61,390 bases of DNA. Origin: Streptomyces altiplanensis (GTDB taxonomy: Bacteria > Actinomycetota > Actinomycetes > Streptomycetales > Streptomycetaceae). The stretch spans positions 1 to 61,390 of the forward strand of contig RHMC01000024.1 of the NCBI GenBank assembly GCA_003719395.1, written 5' to 3'. Of this stretch, positions 49,071 to 57,196 are shown piece after piece (position 1 is the stretch's first letter; each line of letters begins with the position of its first letter). The notes under the pieces are model-generated. The model did not search any database and was not told the DNA's origin. It saw only the letters and a list, made by a program, of their open reading frames with translations. A program made the translations under genes and the position numbers.

Positions 49071-49934
49071 ATGACTGCACGCAACGTTGTCCTGGTCACC
49101 GCGGCCACCGGAAATGTCGGGCCGCACGCGGTGGCCCACCTGCTCGACGCCGGTGCCAGGGTCCGCGCCCTGGTCCTTCGGGACGACCCGAACATCGGGC
49201 GTCTGCCGCAGGGCGTCGAGATCTGCTACGGCGACCTCGCCGAACCGGACAGCCTCGACGAGGCCCTGGAAGGCGTTGACGGCGTCTTCCTCATGTGGCC
49301 CTTCTTCGCGCTTCCGGTCGACACCGCGCCCGCGGTTCTGAAGAAGATCGAGGCGAAAGCGCGGCGCGTCGCCTTCGTCTCGTCCGTCGGCGTGCACATC
49401 GGTCTCGAACCGGTGGACAACAACTGCCACGCCTACATCGAGCACCTGCTCGAGCGGACGACCCTCGAGTGGACGTTCCTGCGGACCACCGGATTCCACT
49501 GCAACGCCATGGGGTTCGCCGCCCAGATCCGTACCGGCGACGTGGTGCGGTACCCGTACGGCGAGGCCACCCGCACCTCCGTGGACGAGAGCGACCTCGC
49601 CGCCGTCGGAGCCAAGGCGCTCACCAGCGACGGGCACGCCCGGAAGAAGTACCTGGTCTCCGGCCCCGAAGAGCTCTCCCAGGCGGAGCAGGTCCGCATC
49701 ATCGGCGAGGTGATCGGGCGCGAACTGTCCTGGCAGGACGTCGAGCACGGGGCCGCTCGGCAGGCGATGGTGGACAGCGGCTGGCCGCCCTCGTACGCGG
49801 ACGGGGCGCTCGACTACTTCGCGACGCTCACCAAGGAGCCGGAGGTCGGCTCGAACGTCGTGGAAGAGGTGACCGGCACGCCGGCCCGGAACTTCCGTTC
49901 ATGGGCCGCGGAGCGGGCCGATGCCTTCCGCTGA
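49071..49934 (+). CDS. NmrA-like / atypical SDR NAD(P)-binding protein
   Basis: Rossmann-fold protein of the NmrA/atypical SDR group, 287 residues, intact. It has VLVTAATGNVGPHAVAHLLDAGA as the nucleotide loop, then VDGVFLMWPFFALPVD, VAFVSSVGVH and RTTGFHCNAMGFAAQIRTGDVV. The Ser-Tyr-Lys triad of true SDR reductases is absent, so it may be a reductase with other residues, a flavin reductase or an oxidoreductase partner. Such genes are frequent in aromatic polyketide clusters. It follows the methyltransferase by 46 nt. Confidence 0.85.
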   Translation: MTARNVVLVTAATGNVGPHAVAHLLDAGARVRALVLRDDPNIGRLPQGVEICYGDLAEPDSLDEALEGVDGVFLMWPFFALPVDTAPAVLKKIEAKARRVAFVSSVGVHIGLEPVDNNCHAYIEHLLERTTLEWTFLRTTGFHCNAMGFAAQIRTGDVVRYPYGEATRTSVDESDLAAVGAKALTSDGHARKKYLVSGPEELSQAEQVRIIGEVIGRELSWQDVEHGAARQAMVDSGWPPSYADGALDYFATLTKEPEVGSNVVEEVTGTPARNFRSWAAERADAFR

Positions 49935-49988
49935 GCGACAGCGACCGAGCAGCACCAGCCCCATGGACACCACGTACGGAGTTCCGAC

Positions 49989-50642
49989 ATGACAGACACC
50001 CCCGCGCCCGAGGCCGGCTTCGTCACCTTTGACGTCCTGGCGGCCGAACGGCCCGAGACGGCCGACGAGCTGGTGGACGCCATCGTCGCCGAGTCCACGG
50101 CGCGGACGCGCCACAGCCCGGGTTTCATCTCGTCCCGCGTCCATGTGAGCACGGACCGGCGGACGGTGGTGCACCGCGGTCAGTGGCGCGGCGCGGCGGA
50201 CCACCGGAACGCGCTCGCGGGCGGCCGCACCCCTGATGTGCTGACGGCGCTGTCGAACAGGCCGGGCGTACGGGCGGTGACGGCTTTCCGGGGGGCTCCG
50301 GCCCCCGGCATCGACGGTCCCCGGCTCGGCGCGCGACCGGAGTACGTGGCCGTCGCCACCCGGCACCTGCACGGCCGCGAGTCCTTCGACACCCTGATGG
50401 ACCTGCTGGCCCGCAGCGGTGAATGGAAGCGTCACCACCGCGGGTTCATCTCCACCACGCCGCACATCAGCCCTGACGGCAGGACATTCGTCAACTACGT
50501 GATGTGGGCCGACGAGAACTCGTATCACGCGTGGATGGCCGACCCGAGGATCTCCGAGGGGCAGGAGGAGGTCGCACGCCTCGAAGAGGCGCCGCCCGAA
50601 TACGTACTGTGCACCGTGGCCGCCGACATCGAGGCGGCCTGA
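49989..50642 (+). CDS. Tandem antibiotic biosynthesis monooxygenase (ABM) domain protein
   Basis: Protein of 217 residues, intact, with two ferredoxin-like ABM domains. The first covers GFVTFDVLAAERPETADELVDAI to about residue 100 (SPGFISSRVHVSTDRRTVVHRGQW), the second RPEYVAVATRHLHGRESFDTLMDLL to the end (HRGFISTTPHISPDGRTFVNYVMWAD). The two halves share the GFIS and the trailing W-A/R pattern. ABM enzymes include cofactor-free quinone-forming oxygenases and the angucycline ring-opening AlpJ/JadG/GilOII type enzymes. It is a candidate ring-modifying oxygenase, but which type is not settled from sequence alone. Confidence 0.85.
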   Translation: MTDTPAPEAGFVTFDVLAAERPETADELVDAIVAESTARTRHSPGFISSRVHVSTDRRTVVHRGQWRGAADHRNALAGGRTPDVLTALSNRPGVRAVTAFRGAPAPGIDGPRLGARPEYVAVATRHLHGRESFDTLMDLLARSGEWKRHHRGFISTTPHISPDGRTFVNYVMWADENSYHAWMADPRISEGQEEVARLEEAPPEYVLCTVAADIEAA

Positions 50643-50737
50643 AACCGCGCCGGACGACGGGACAACCGCCCCCCGGGGGCGGTCCGTCGCACCGGAACCC
50701 GGTTTCCGGACCGTTGTGAACTGAAGGGCCACCAGCA

Positions 50738-51374
50738 GTGACCGCTGTCAAGAACACATCCCTGCGGGTCGAGATCGCTCTCGATCTCACCTGCGTCCAC
50801 TCCTACATCGGATTCACCCGCTTCGAGCGGGTCGCCGGCCGCCACCGTGCGGCGGGCGGGGAACTCGATGTGGTGTTCCTCCCCTTCCAGGTCTCTCCCG
50901 ACGCGCCACCGGAGGGAATGCCGCTGTCCGAGGTGCACCTCGGTTTCTTCGGCAGCGCGGAGCGGGCCGCCCAGGCGACCGCGAGCATGGCGGCCGTCGG
51001 CGCCAAGGACGGCCTGGAGCTGAACTTCGCGCGCGCCGTGCATGTGAACACCTTCGAGGCCCACCGCCTCCTGGCCGCCGCGGCGGACCAGGGACGGGGG
51101 GGAGCCGATGGCCGAGCGCCTGTTCCGGGCCTATCTGACCGAGGGGCTGAACATCGGCGACCGCGCCACACTCGACCGGCTCGCCGCCGAGGCCGGTGTC
51201 CGGCCGAGCCCCGGCGGGGCCGAGGAGCTGCGGGCCGAACTGACCCGGGTGCGGTCCCTCGGCATCCGCTCCGTGCCGGTGTTCCGCTTCGACGGCGGGG
51301 CTCTGGTGGCCGGTGCGCAGTCCGAGGAGACCTTCCGGAACGTACTGGCGGCCGCCACCGCGGCCGACCGCTGA
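50738..51374 (+). CDS. DsbA/FrnE-family protein with a degenerate CxxC (one frameshift)
   Basis: Thioredoxin-fold DsbA-like protein as found in aromatic polyketide clusters (FrnE of frenolicin). The start GTG 50738 gives the region IALDLTCVHSYIGFTRFERV. In normal FrnE proteins this is D-x-x-CPWCYIG; here CPWC reads CVHS, so only the first Cys remains. The frame changes once near 51094, where a G run is one too long; the corrected text reads DQGRGEPMAERLFRAYLTEGLNIGD and continues FRFDGGALVAGAQSEETFRNVL. Length about 211. A thiol-disulfide role looks unlikely; a glutathione/mycothiol-type or isomerase role is possible. Confidence 0.82.
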
Positions 51375-51414
51375 ATCCGGTGTTCCGTCGTTTGAATTCG
51401 GTGTTCCGTCGTTT
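51373..51414. repeat. Two-copy 21-bp tandem repeat
   Basis: Two adjacent 21-bp copies, GAATCCGGTGTTCCGTCG plus TTT, then GAATTCGGTGTTCCGTCG plus TTT, differ at one base (C/T). They lie in the 96-nt gap between the DsbA-like and secreted-protein genes. Confidence 0.8.
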
Positions 51415-51470
51415 TCCACCGCTTCCCCCCTTACCCCGGCAACGTCCTTCCCACCCGTAGGAGTACTCGT

Positions 51471-52418
51471 ATGAGATTGAAGCGCACACGTCATATATGG
51501 GCTGCCACCGCCACCGGCGCGCTGCTGGTCCTCACCGCGGCGACGGGCCTGAGCACCGCCGCCGCGGCCCAGCCCGCGGCCCGGTCCGCCGTGGTCCAGT
51601 CCGCCGCGGAGGAGCAGGGCCGCCAGGTCCTGGAGATCAAGTCCTCCGTCGACGGCATGGACGCGCCGACCACCGCGCGCCCCGGTCAGATCACTTTCCG
51701 GGTCTCCACCACGGACCCCGCGTCGGGCTGGATATCGCTGGTCCGCCCGAAGCCCGGCGTGACCTTCGAGGATTTCCGCTCCTCCCTGCTGAAGATCATC
51801 AATGCGGTCGGGCCCGACATCGTCGAGGGCAGCGCCGAGATCCAGCAGAAGGCGGAACTGCTCGGCGGTACGGTCATCCACCCGAACCTTCCGGCATCCT
51901 TCACCAGGACCGTGGAACCGGGCACGTACTGGTTCTTCGACTACCAGCACATCCGCGCCGAGAACCCGCGCCACAGCGTCCTCAAGGTCGGCGGCACCGC
52001 CGGCACCGCCGCGAAGCCGACCCCCACCGCCACCCTCACGGGCAAGCTGGTCGACGGCCAGCCGTACTGGGACCTCGACGGCACGGTGCAGGCGGGCCAC
52101 GCGATCCGCTTCCGCAACGCCATGCCCGCCGGCCAGAACATCGAGGCCATCTTCTTCCGCCTCGCGGAGGACACCACCGAGGAAGACGTACGGGCCTACG
52201 TCAACGACTTCGGCGACACCGGCGCGTTCCCGGACTACACCGGACCCCTCGACCTGGACCAGGGAACCGGTGGTCTGCCCATGAACTCCGGGGAGACCTC
52301 GCTGCTCGAGCTCACCTTCCAGCCGGGCCGTTACGTGGTGGTCGACTTCTTCAGCGACGCCAAGGACGGCAGCAGCCTCATCAAGCGCGGTCACTGGAAG
52401 ATCTTCGAGGTGAAGTGA
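51471..52418 (+). CDS. Secreted protein of unknown function with two similar domains
   Basis: Protein of 315 residues, intact, with an Arg/Lys start and hydrophobic signal peptide ending near AAAAQPAA (residues 1-35). The mature part looks like two copies of one beta-rich unit. The first has ITFRVSTTD, TFEDFRSSLLKI and FTRTVEPGTYWFFDY; the second has IRFRNAMPAG, TEEDVRAYVNDF and LELTFQPGRYVVVDFF. Both thus share a -FR- strand, a T-x-E-D-x-R helix and a P-G-x-Y strand. I do not recognise the family. It is an unusual member of a polyketide cluster and may bind the exported product or act at the cell surface. Confidence 0.8.
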   Translation: MRLKRTRHIWAATATGALLVLTAATGLSTAAAAQPAARSAVVQSAAEEQGRQVLEIKSSVDGMDAPTTARPGQITFRVSTTDPASGWISLVRPKPGVTFEDFRSSLLKIINAVGPDIVEGSAEIQQKAELLGGTVIHPNLPASFTRTVEPGTYWFFDYQHIRAENPRHSVLKVGGTAGTAAKPTPTATLTGKLVDGQPYWDLDGTVQAGHAIRFRNAMPAGQNIEAIFFRLAEDTTEEDVRAYVNDFGDTGAFPDYTGPLDLDQGTGGLPMNSGETSLLELTFQPGRYVVVDFFSDAKDGSSLIKRGHWKIFEVK

Positions 52419-52473
52419 CCTCCCGATGACCCCCGGTCGCCGGGGGCCCGTCCGCGTGACCGCACCGACCGGG

Positions 52474-52506
52474 CGTACGGGCCCGCGCCTTCCCCGGGCC
52501 CGTACG
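52474..52506 (+). terminator. Hairpin after the secreted-protein gene
   Basis: Perfect 12-bp inverted repeat CGTACGGGCCCG (52474-52485) / CGGGCCCGTACG (52495-52506), 56 nt after the stop. Confidence 0.75.
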
Positions 52507-52559
52507 GCCCGCTCTCCCGATTTTTCCCGCCCAGGACCGCGAAGACGGAGGCGACGGCC

Positions 52560-52808
52560 ATGGACATGCCCGGAGCGACTGCTGAGACGTTCATACGCAT
52601 CGAGAAAGGCGCCCCCGACGCCGACGAGCTGGCCGCGCTCACCGCGGTTCTGCTCGCCAGGGCGGCCGCCCTGACGGACGACGCCGCCACCGGGACGGAC
52701 GAAGTCCGGGCTCTGGCCCGCTGGCGCCGGCTGGAGCGCTCCTCAGGCCACCGCACCCCGCGCAGTTGGCGGAGCACCGCTCCCGGCGGGTACGGAAGAG
52801 CCGCGTAA
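52560..52808 (+). CDS. Acyl-CoA carboxylase epsilon subunit-like protein
   Basis: Small protein of 82 residues. It matches the actinomycete carboxylase epsilon subunit pattern: IRIEKGAPDADELAALTAVLLARAAAL at the N-terminus and ARWRRLERSSGHRTPRSWR at the C-terminus. This subunit joins the carboxyltransferase beta subunit to boost activity. In the cluster it would partner the alpha (32957) and beta (46400) subunits. It is intact, lies alone between a terminator-like hairpin and the hydrolase gene, and the family call rests on the two blocks quoted. Confidence 0.8.
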   Translation: MDMPGATAETFIRIEKGAPDADELAALTAVLLARAAALTDDAATGTDEVRALARWRRLERSSGHRTPRSWRSTAPGGYGRAA

Positions 52809-52886
52809 CGGGCACAAAAGGGCCGCACGAGCAGGGAACTTTTTGACCGCCGGACCAAGCCTCCTCCCCTCAGGAGTACTGATCAG

Positions 52887-53833
52887 ATGGCAGAGCTGCT
52901 GGATTCGAGTGCTCCGGAAGTCCGTGGCATCACTCTTGACGCAGGAGGCATCCCGGTCTCGGGCCTGGTGTCCGAGTCGTGTCTCCGGCCGCCGCGGGCC
53001 GTGGTGGTTGCCGTGCACGGCGGCGGGATGCGGGCCGGTTACTTCGACAGCCGGTCCCGCCCCGGGCTTTCGCTGCTGACCCTCGGCGCGGAGCTCGGAT
53101 ACACCGTGCTGGCCGTGGACCGCCCCGGCTACGGCCGGTCCGCTCCGTGTCTGCCCGAGGGACAGACGGTCCAGGAGCAGGCGGTGACCCTGCACGCCGC
53201 GCTGGCCGACTTCGCGGCCACCCACGACACCGGAGCGGGCTTCTTCGTGGTCGCCCACTCCAACGGCGGCAAGCTCGCGCTGGCCAGCGCCGCGCACGAG
53301 CGCGGCGACACCCTGCTCGGCCTGGACATATCGGGCCTGGGCAACCGGTTCGCCGTGTACCCGCACCAGTTGCCCGGCGCGCAGGGCACGGTGAGTGGCG
53401 CCGGCACTGGGGCGCCCTGCGGCTCTACCCGCCGGACGCCTTCCGGCTCGGCCGCGAACTGCTGTCGCCGGTGCCGGCCAGTGAGGTGGCGGAAGGACCG
53501 CTGTGGCCCGAGCTGTATCCCGGCATCGCCGCCCGCGTCCGGGTGCCGGTCCGCTTCACCTTCGCCGAGCAGGAGCAGTGGTGGCGGTTCGACGAGGAGG
53601 CCGTCGCCGCGCTCAGGCATCCGCTGGCCGCGCCGAAGGTGCTGGTCGACCACCAGCCGGACGCCGGGCACAACATCAGCCTCGGGTGGGCGGCCCGTAC
53701 GTATCACCTCCGCGCGCTGGCCTTCCTGGAGGAATGCCTCCTGGCCCACGACGCGGCGGTCCCGGAGGCCCGCCGCAGGTCCGCCGAGCGGCGGGTGGCG
53801 GCCGGTCTGGAGTGGGTGAGCAGTCCGGTCTGA
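52887..53833 (+). CDS. Alpha/beta hydrolase (one frameshift)
   Basis: Alpha/beta hydrolase of about 315 residues after correction. Oxyanion region VVVAVHGGGMRAGYFDS, strand LAVDRPGYGRSAPCL, the nucleophile elbow VVAHSNGGKLALA (an AHSNG variant of GxSxG), and the end HQPDAGHNISLG with the catalytic His. One frame change near 53390 separates the halves. There is no signal sequence. It may hydrolyse an ester or thioester in polyketide release or tailoring; substrate unknown. Confidence 0.83.
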
Positions 53834-53889
53834 ACCGGCCGGTGACCCGTCCGGTCCTTCCAGCAGATCCGAATGAGAGGCAGGCAGAG

Positions 53890-54015
53890 GTGGGCGCAGA
53901 CGCCATCGAGCACGAAGTCACGCTCCTCGAAGAGCCGCACGCCCCACGGCCTGCGCTCCTCGCCGGTGAGGAGGGGGAGAACCCCGACCGCCACATCTTC
54001 CGCGGCACCGACTGA
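53890..54015 (+). CDS. Possible 41-residue small protein
   Basis: Reading frame from GTG 53890 with a GAGAGG site about 10 nt upstream, giving an acidic peptide that starts VGADAIEHEVTLLEEPHAP and ends DRHIFRGTD. It lies between the hydrolase and the exporter genes. No family is recognised. It could be a precursor peptide-like or regulatory small protein, or non-coding; the codon third positions are G/C rich like real genes. Confidence 0.4.
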   Translation: MGADAIEHEVTLLEEPHAPRPALLAGEEGENPDRHIFRGTD

Positions 54016-54089
54016 CGGGGCCGGGAAGCGACAGCGACGACGAGTCACCCCCGCGACCCGGTCCGCCCCCGGGCCGGGGGAGGAGCACC

Positions 54090-55341
54090 ATGAGGAACAC
54101 CCTCGCCGGAATGTTCCAGTCTTTGACGGTCCGCAACTTCCGGCTGTTCGCAGCCGGGCAGCTCGTCTCCGTCGGCGGCACCTGGATGATGATCGTGGCC
54201 CAGGACTGGCTCGTGCTCTCCCTGACCGACGACTCGGCCTCCGCCCTGGGCGTGATCACCGCCCTGCAGTTCGCACCCCTGCTGCTGTTCACGCTCCACG
54301 CGGGGGGCCTCGCCGACCGTCACGACAAGCGCCGGCTGCTGATGGGCGCCAACCTCGCCTCGGGCGTGCTGGCCGTGCTGCTCGGCGTGCTGGTGCTGGC
54401 GGGAGGGGTGCGGCTGTGGCATGTCGGTCTGTTCGCGCTGGGAATCGGCCTGGTCAACGCCGTCGAAATACCGGCCCGGATGTCGTTCGTCAGTGAACTG
54501 GTCGCGCCGACCTGCTGCCCAACGCGTCCGCGCTCAGCGCCGCCTACTTCAACACCGCGCGGGTGCTGGGCCCGGCTGCGGCGGGCCTGCTGATCAGCTG
54601 GTTCGGTACCGCGACGGTGATGCTGCTCAACGCCGTGAGCTATCTGGCGACGGTGGCCGGACTGTGGCTGATCCGCCCCGCCGAACTGCACCGTGGCGCC
54701 CGGCGCCCCCGGCGTGCCCGCGTGGCGGACGGGATCCGGCACGTGGTGGCCCAGCCGGACCTTCTGCTGCCGATGGCCCTGGTCGCGGTGGTCGGCATGC
54801 TGGGCTTCAATTTCCAGCTCACCCTGCCGCTGCTCGCCAAGACGGTCTTCCACGCCGATGCCGCCGCCTTCGGGCTGCTGACCACGGCGCTGGCGGCAGG
54901 TTCGCTCGGCGCGGCCTTCGCCACGACCCTGCGCCGGGGCAGGCCGCCGCTCGGTCTCGTCATCGGGACGGCGGCCGCATTCGGTGCGGTGCAGATCCTG
55001 GCGGGTCTCGCACCGACCTACACCATGGCCGCGGTGGCGCTGTTCTTCACGGGCTTCGCGTCCGTCTGCTTCGCGCAGGCGGCCAATCACCGGATCCAGC
55101 TCGGCACCGATCCGGCCTACCGCGGCGGGTGATGGCGCTCTACACCTTGGTCTTCCAGGGCACCACCCCGCTCGGTGCGCTTCTCGTCGGCGGCCTGTCC
55201 GAAACCCTGGGCGCCCGGTCCGGCCTCCTCGTCGGCGGTGCGGCCTCGGTCCTCGCCGCGGGCGTCGCGATCGCCTTCCACCTCCGCCGGACCCGGCCCG
55301 CGGAGGAGACCGCCGGCCGCCCTGTCGAGTCCGTGCGCTGA
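54090..55341 (+). CDS. MFS transporter, DHA1-like, end of the cluster (two frameshifts)
   Basis: MFS drug efflux protein of about 417 residues after correction. Start MRNTLAGMFQSLTVRNFRLFAAGQLVSVGGTWMM, then FTLHAGGLADRHDKRRLLMGANL (motif A). Frame changes lie near 54515, where NASALSAAYFNTARVLGPAAAG follows, and near 55130, where RVMALYTLVFQGTTPLGALLVGG follows. The pattern resembles enterobactin/tetracycline-type exporters with 12 helices. It is the last gene before the gas-vesicle operon and may be a second product exporter. Confidence 0.85.
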
Positions 55342-55392
55342 CGCGGGGGGTTTGGATCCGGTGTTGCGGGTTACCAGAAGTCGGAGGGTGAC

Positions 55393-55716
55393 ATGGCATC
55401 TCAGAACAGCAACACACCTAAGAACAAAGAGAGTTCGCAGTCCACGGCGGAAAGCCGGCCGGGCCCGATGGATGTGCTGCGCGGCGCGCGGGCACAACTG
55501 GCGGAGCTCACCGGCATGGAGGCCGAGTCCGTCTCTTCCTTCGAGCGTACGGAGGGCGACGGCTGGATGTTGCGGGTCGAGGTGCTCGAACTGGCCCGGG
55601 TCCCCGACACGATGAGCCTGCTCGCGTCGTACGAAGTCACACTCGACGCCCAAGGAGCGCTCACCGGGTACCGGCGCGTCCACCGCTACGAACGCGGCAG
55701 GGCGGACCGTTCATAG
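55393..55716 (+). CDS. gvpO: Gas vesicle protein GvpO
   Basis: Small protein of 107 residues, intact, at the head of the gas-vesicle operon. It has a charged N-terminus and the conserved part RGARAQLAELTGMEAESVSSFERTEGDGWMLRVEVLELARVPDTMSLLASYEV, quoted here only by the short blocks AELTGMEAESVSSF and ELARVPDTMSLLASYEV. GvpO proteins are wide-spread in actinomycete gvp loci and affect gvp expression in haloarchaea. It precedes gvpA by a 92-nt gap with tandem repeats. Confidence 0.9.
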   Translation: MASQNSNTPKNKESSQSTAESRPGPMDVLRGARAQLAELTGMEAESVSSFERTEGDGWMLRVEVLELARVPDTMSLLASYEVTLDAQGALTGYRRVHRYERGRADRS

Positions 55717-55736
55717 ACACCCATAGATATCTGGCA

Positions 55737-55788
55737 AAACCGGCACAGTGGTTACACCTGACAAACCGGCAAGTCCGGTACACCCGAC
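55737..55788. repeat. 26-bp imperfect tandem repeat upstream of gvpA
   Basis: Two adjacent 26-bp copies starting AAACCGGCA at 55737 and 55763 and ending with TACACC(T/C)GAC; about 19 of 26 bases match. The second copy contains TGACAAACCGGC (55759-55770), identical over 12 bp to the left half of the response-regulator operator at 31866-31877. Likely regulatory for gvpA. Confidence 0.65.
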
Positions 55789-55807
55789 AGGAGGAGGTCC
55801 GGTCAGC

Positions 55808-56239
55808 ATGACCGTAGTCCCGGCACAGCAAGGTGGAGGCGGCGGCGGTACCAGCGGCCTCTACGACGTCCTGGAGCTCGTCCTCGACCGGGGTCTCGTC
55901 ATCGACGCGTTCGTACGTGTCTCCCTGGTCGGCATCGAGATCCTCAAGATCGACATCCGGGTCGTGGTGGCGAGCGTCGACACGTATCTGCGCTTCGCCG
56001 AGGCATGTAACCGCCTCGACCTCGAAACCGGCGCCAACAAGAGCCCCGGCCTGCCCGAGATCGTCGGTGAGGTCACCGAGTCCGGCGCCAGGGGCAAGTC
56101 CAAGGGCGCGCTGTCCGGCGCCGCCGAGACCATCTCGGACGCGTTCCAGCAGGCCCGCAGCGGCGGTGACGGCCAGTCCGAGTCGAAGCCCCGCGCCCGC
56201 CGCACCACCACGTCCCGCCGGAAGGAGGAGCAGGAGTGA
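55808..56239 (+). CDS. gvpA: Gas vesicle major structural protein GvpA
   Basis: GvpA-type shell protein of 143 residues, intact. The conserved core is [47 protein letters not shown], marked by [20 protein letters not shown] and [14 protein letters not shown]. It has a long Ser/Arg-rich C-terminal tail (about 60 residues) beyond the normal 70-residue protein, as in Streptomyces homologues. The start at 55808 has a strong AGGAGGAGG site. The stop overlaps gvpF by 4 bp. Confidence 0.92.
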   Translation: MTVVPAQQGGGGGGTSGLYDVLELVLDRGLVIDAFVRVSLVGIEILKIDIRVVVASVDTYLRFAEACNRLDLETGANKSPGLPEIVGEVTESGARGKSKGALSGAAETISDAFQQARSGGDGQSESKPRARRTTTSRRKEEQE

Positions 56240-56952
56240 GTACGTACGTCTACGGCATCGCACGCGGCAGCCACCCGGAGCTCCCCGAGCAGACGACCGG
56301 CGTCGGAAACCCGCCGATGCCCGTGCGCGCCCTCAGGGTCGGTGAACTGGCCGCCCTGGTGAGCGACGCGCCCGAGGACCTCAGGCCCAAGCGCCGCGAC
56401 CTGCTGGCGCACCAGACCGTCCTCTCGGAGGCGGGCGCCGTGGGCGCCGTGCTGCCGATGCGCTTCGGCAGCCTGTCGTCCGACGACGAGTCGGTGCGCA
56501 CGGTGCTCGCCGAACGCGAGAAGCACTACCTGGAGCGCCTCGACGCGCTCGACAACAAGGTCGAGTACAACGTGAAGGCCACGCACGACGAGGAGGCCGT
56601 CCTCCACCAGGTCCTCGCGGAGGACGCCGAACTGCGCGCGCTCAACGAGGCCAACCGTGCGGCCGGCGGCGGCACGTACGAGCAGAAGCTGCGGCTCGGC
56701 GAACGCGTCGTGGCCGCGGTGCAGCAGCGCGAAAAGCGCGACGGCGAACTGGTGAGGCAGGCCCTGGAGGCGGCGGCGGGAGCCGTCAGCCCCGGGCCCG
56801 AGAGCTCCGGCTGGCTGGCGAACGTCTCCTTCCTCGTCGACCGCGACCGCACCGCGGACTTCGTGGAGGCGGTGGACGCCCTGCGCAAGGAGCACCCCCA
56901 CCTCGTCCTCCAGGTCAACGGCCCGCTGCCGCCCTACAGCTTCGTGGAGTGA
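56236..56952 (+). CDS. gvpF: Gas vesicle accessory protein GvpF
   Basis: GvpF/GvpL-family protein of 238 residues, intact; these proteins contact GvpA during shell nucleation. Blocks [50 protein letters not shown] and [12 protein letters not shown] match the family. It starts at GTG 56236 overlapping gvpA. Confidence 0.93.
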   Translation: MSTYVYGIARGSHPELPEQTTGVGNPPMPVRALRVGELAALVSDAPEDLRPKRRDLLAHQTVLSEAGAVGAVLPMRFGSLSSDDESVRTVLAEREKHYLERLDALDNKVEYNVKATHDEEAVLHQVLAEDAELRALNEANRAAGGGTYEQKLRLGERVVAAVQQREKRDGELVRQALEAAAGAVSPGPESSGWLANVSFLVDRDRTADFVEAVDALRKEHPHLVLQVNGPLPPYSFVE

Positions 56953-56959
56953 CAGCCTG

Positions 56960-57196
56960 ATGGGCCTCCTGGGAGAGCTGCTGCTCCTGCCCCTGGCCCC
57001 TGTCCGCGGCACCTCATGGGTGCTGCGGCAGGTGGTCACGGAGGCGGAGCGGCAGTACTACGACCCCTCGGCCATCCAGCGAGAACTCTCCGCCCTGGAG
57101 CGGCAGCTCGAGGCGGGAGAGATCGACGAGGCCGAATTCGACCGCCGTGAGGACGAGCTCCTCGACCGGCTGGAGAAGAGGAACCCGACAACATGA
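56960..57196 (+). CDS. gvpG: Gas vesicle protein GvpG
   Basis: Small helical protein of 78 residues, intact. It begins MGLLGELLLLPLAPVRGTSWVLRQV and continues IQRELSALERQLEAGEIDEAEFDRRED, which is the GvpG pattern of a hydrophobic start plus a coiled helix. It overlaps gvpY by 4 bp. Confidence 0.9.
   Translation: MGLLGELLLLPLAPVRGTSWVLRQVVTEAERQYYDPSAIQRELSALERQLEAGEIDEAEFDRREDELLDRLEKRNPTT

Noticed and set aside
27283..55392. Glycosyltransferase or deoxysugar genes in the cluster
   Set aside because: Every reading frame was considered; none shows glycosyltransferase, dehydratase or sugar aminotransferase motifs.
55761..55783. A fully matching GBL operator before gvpA
   Set aside because: The core spacing is ACC-N9-GGT, one base longer than the three cluster sites, and the right half diverges, so it is reported only as similar.
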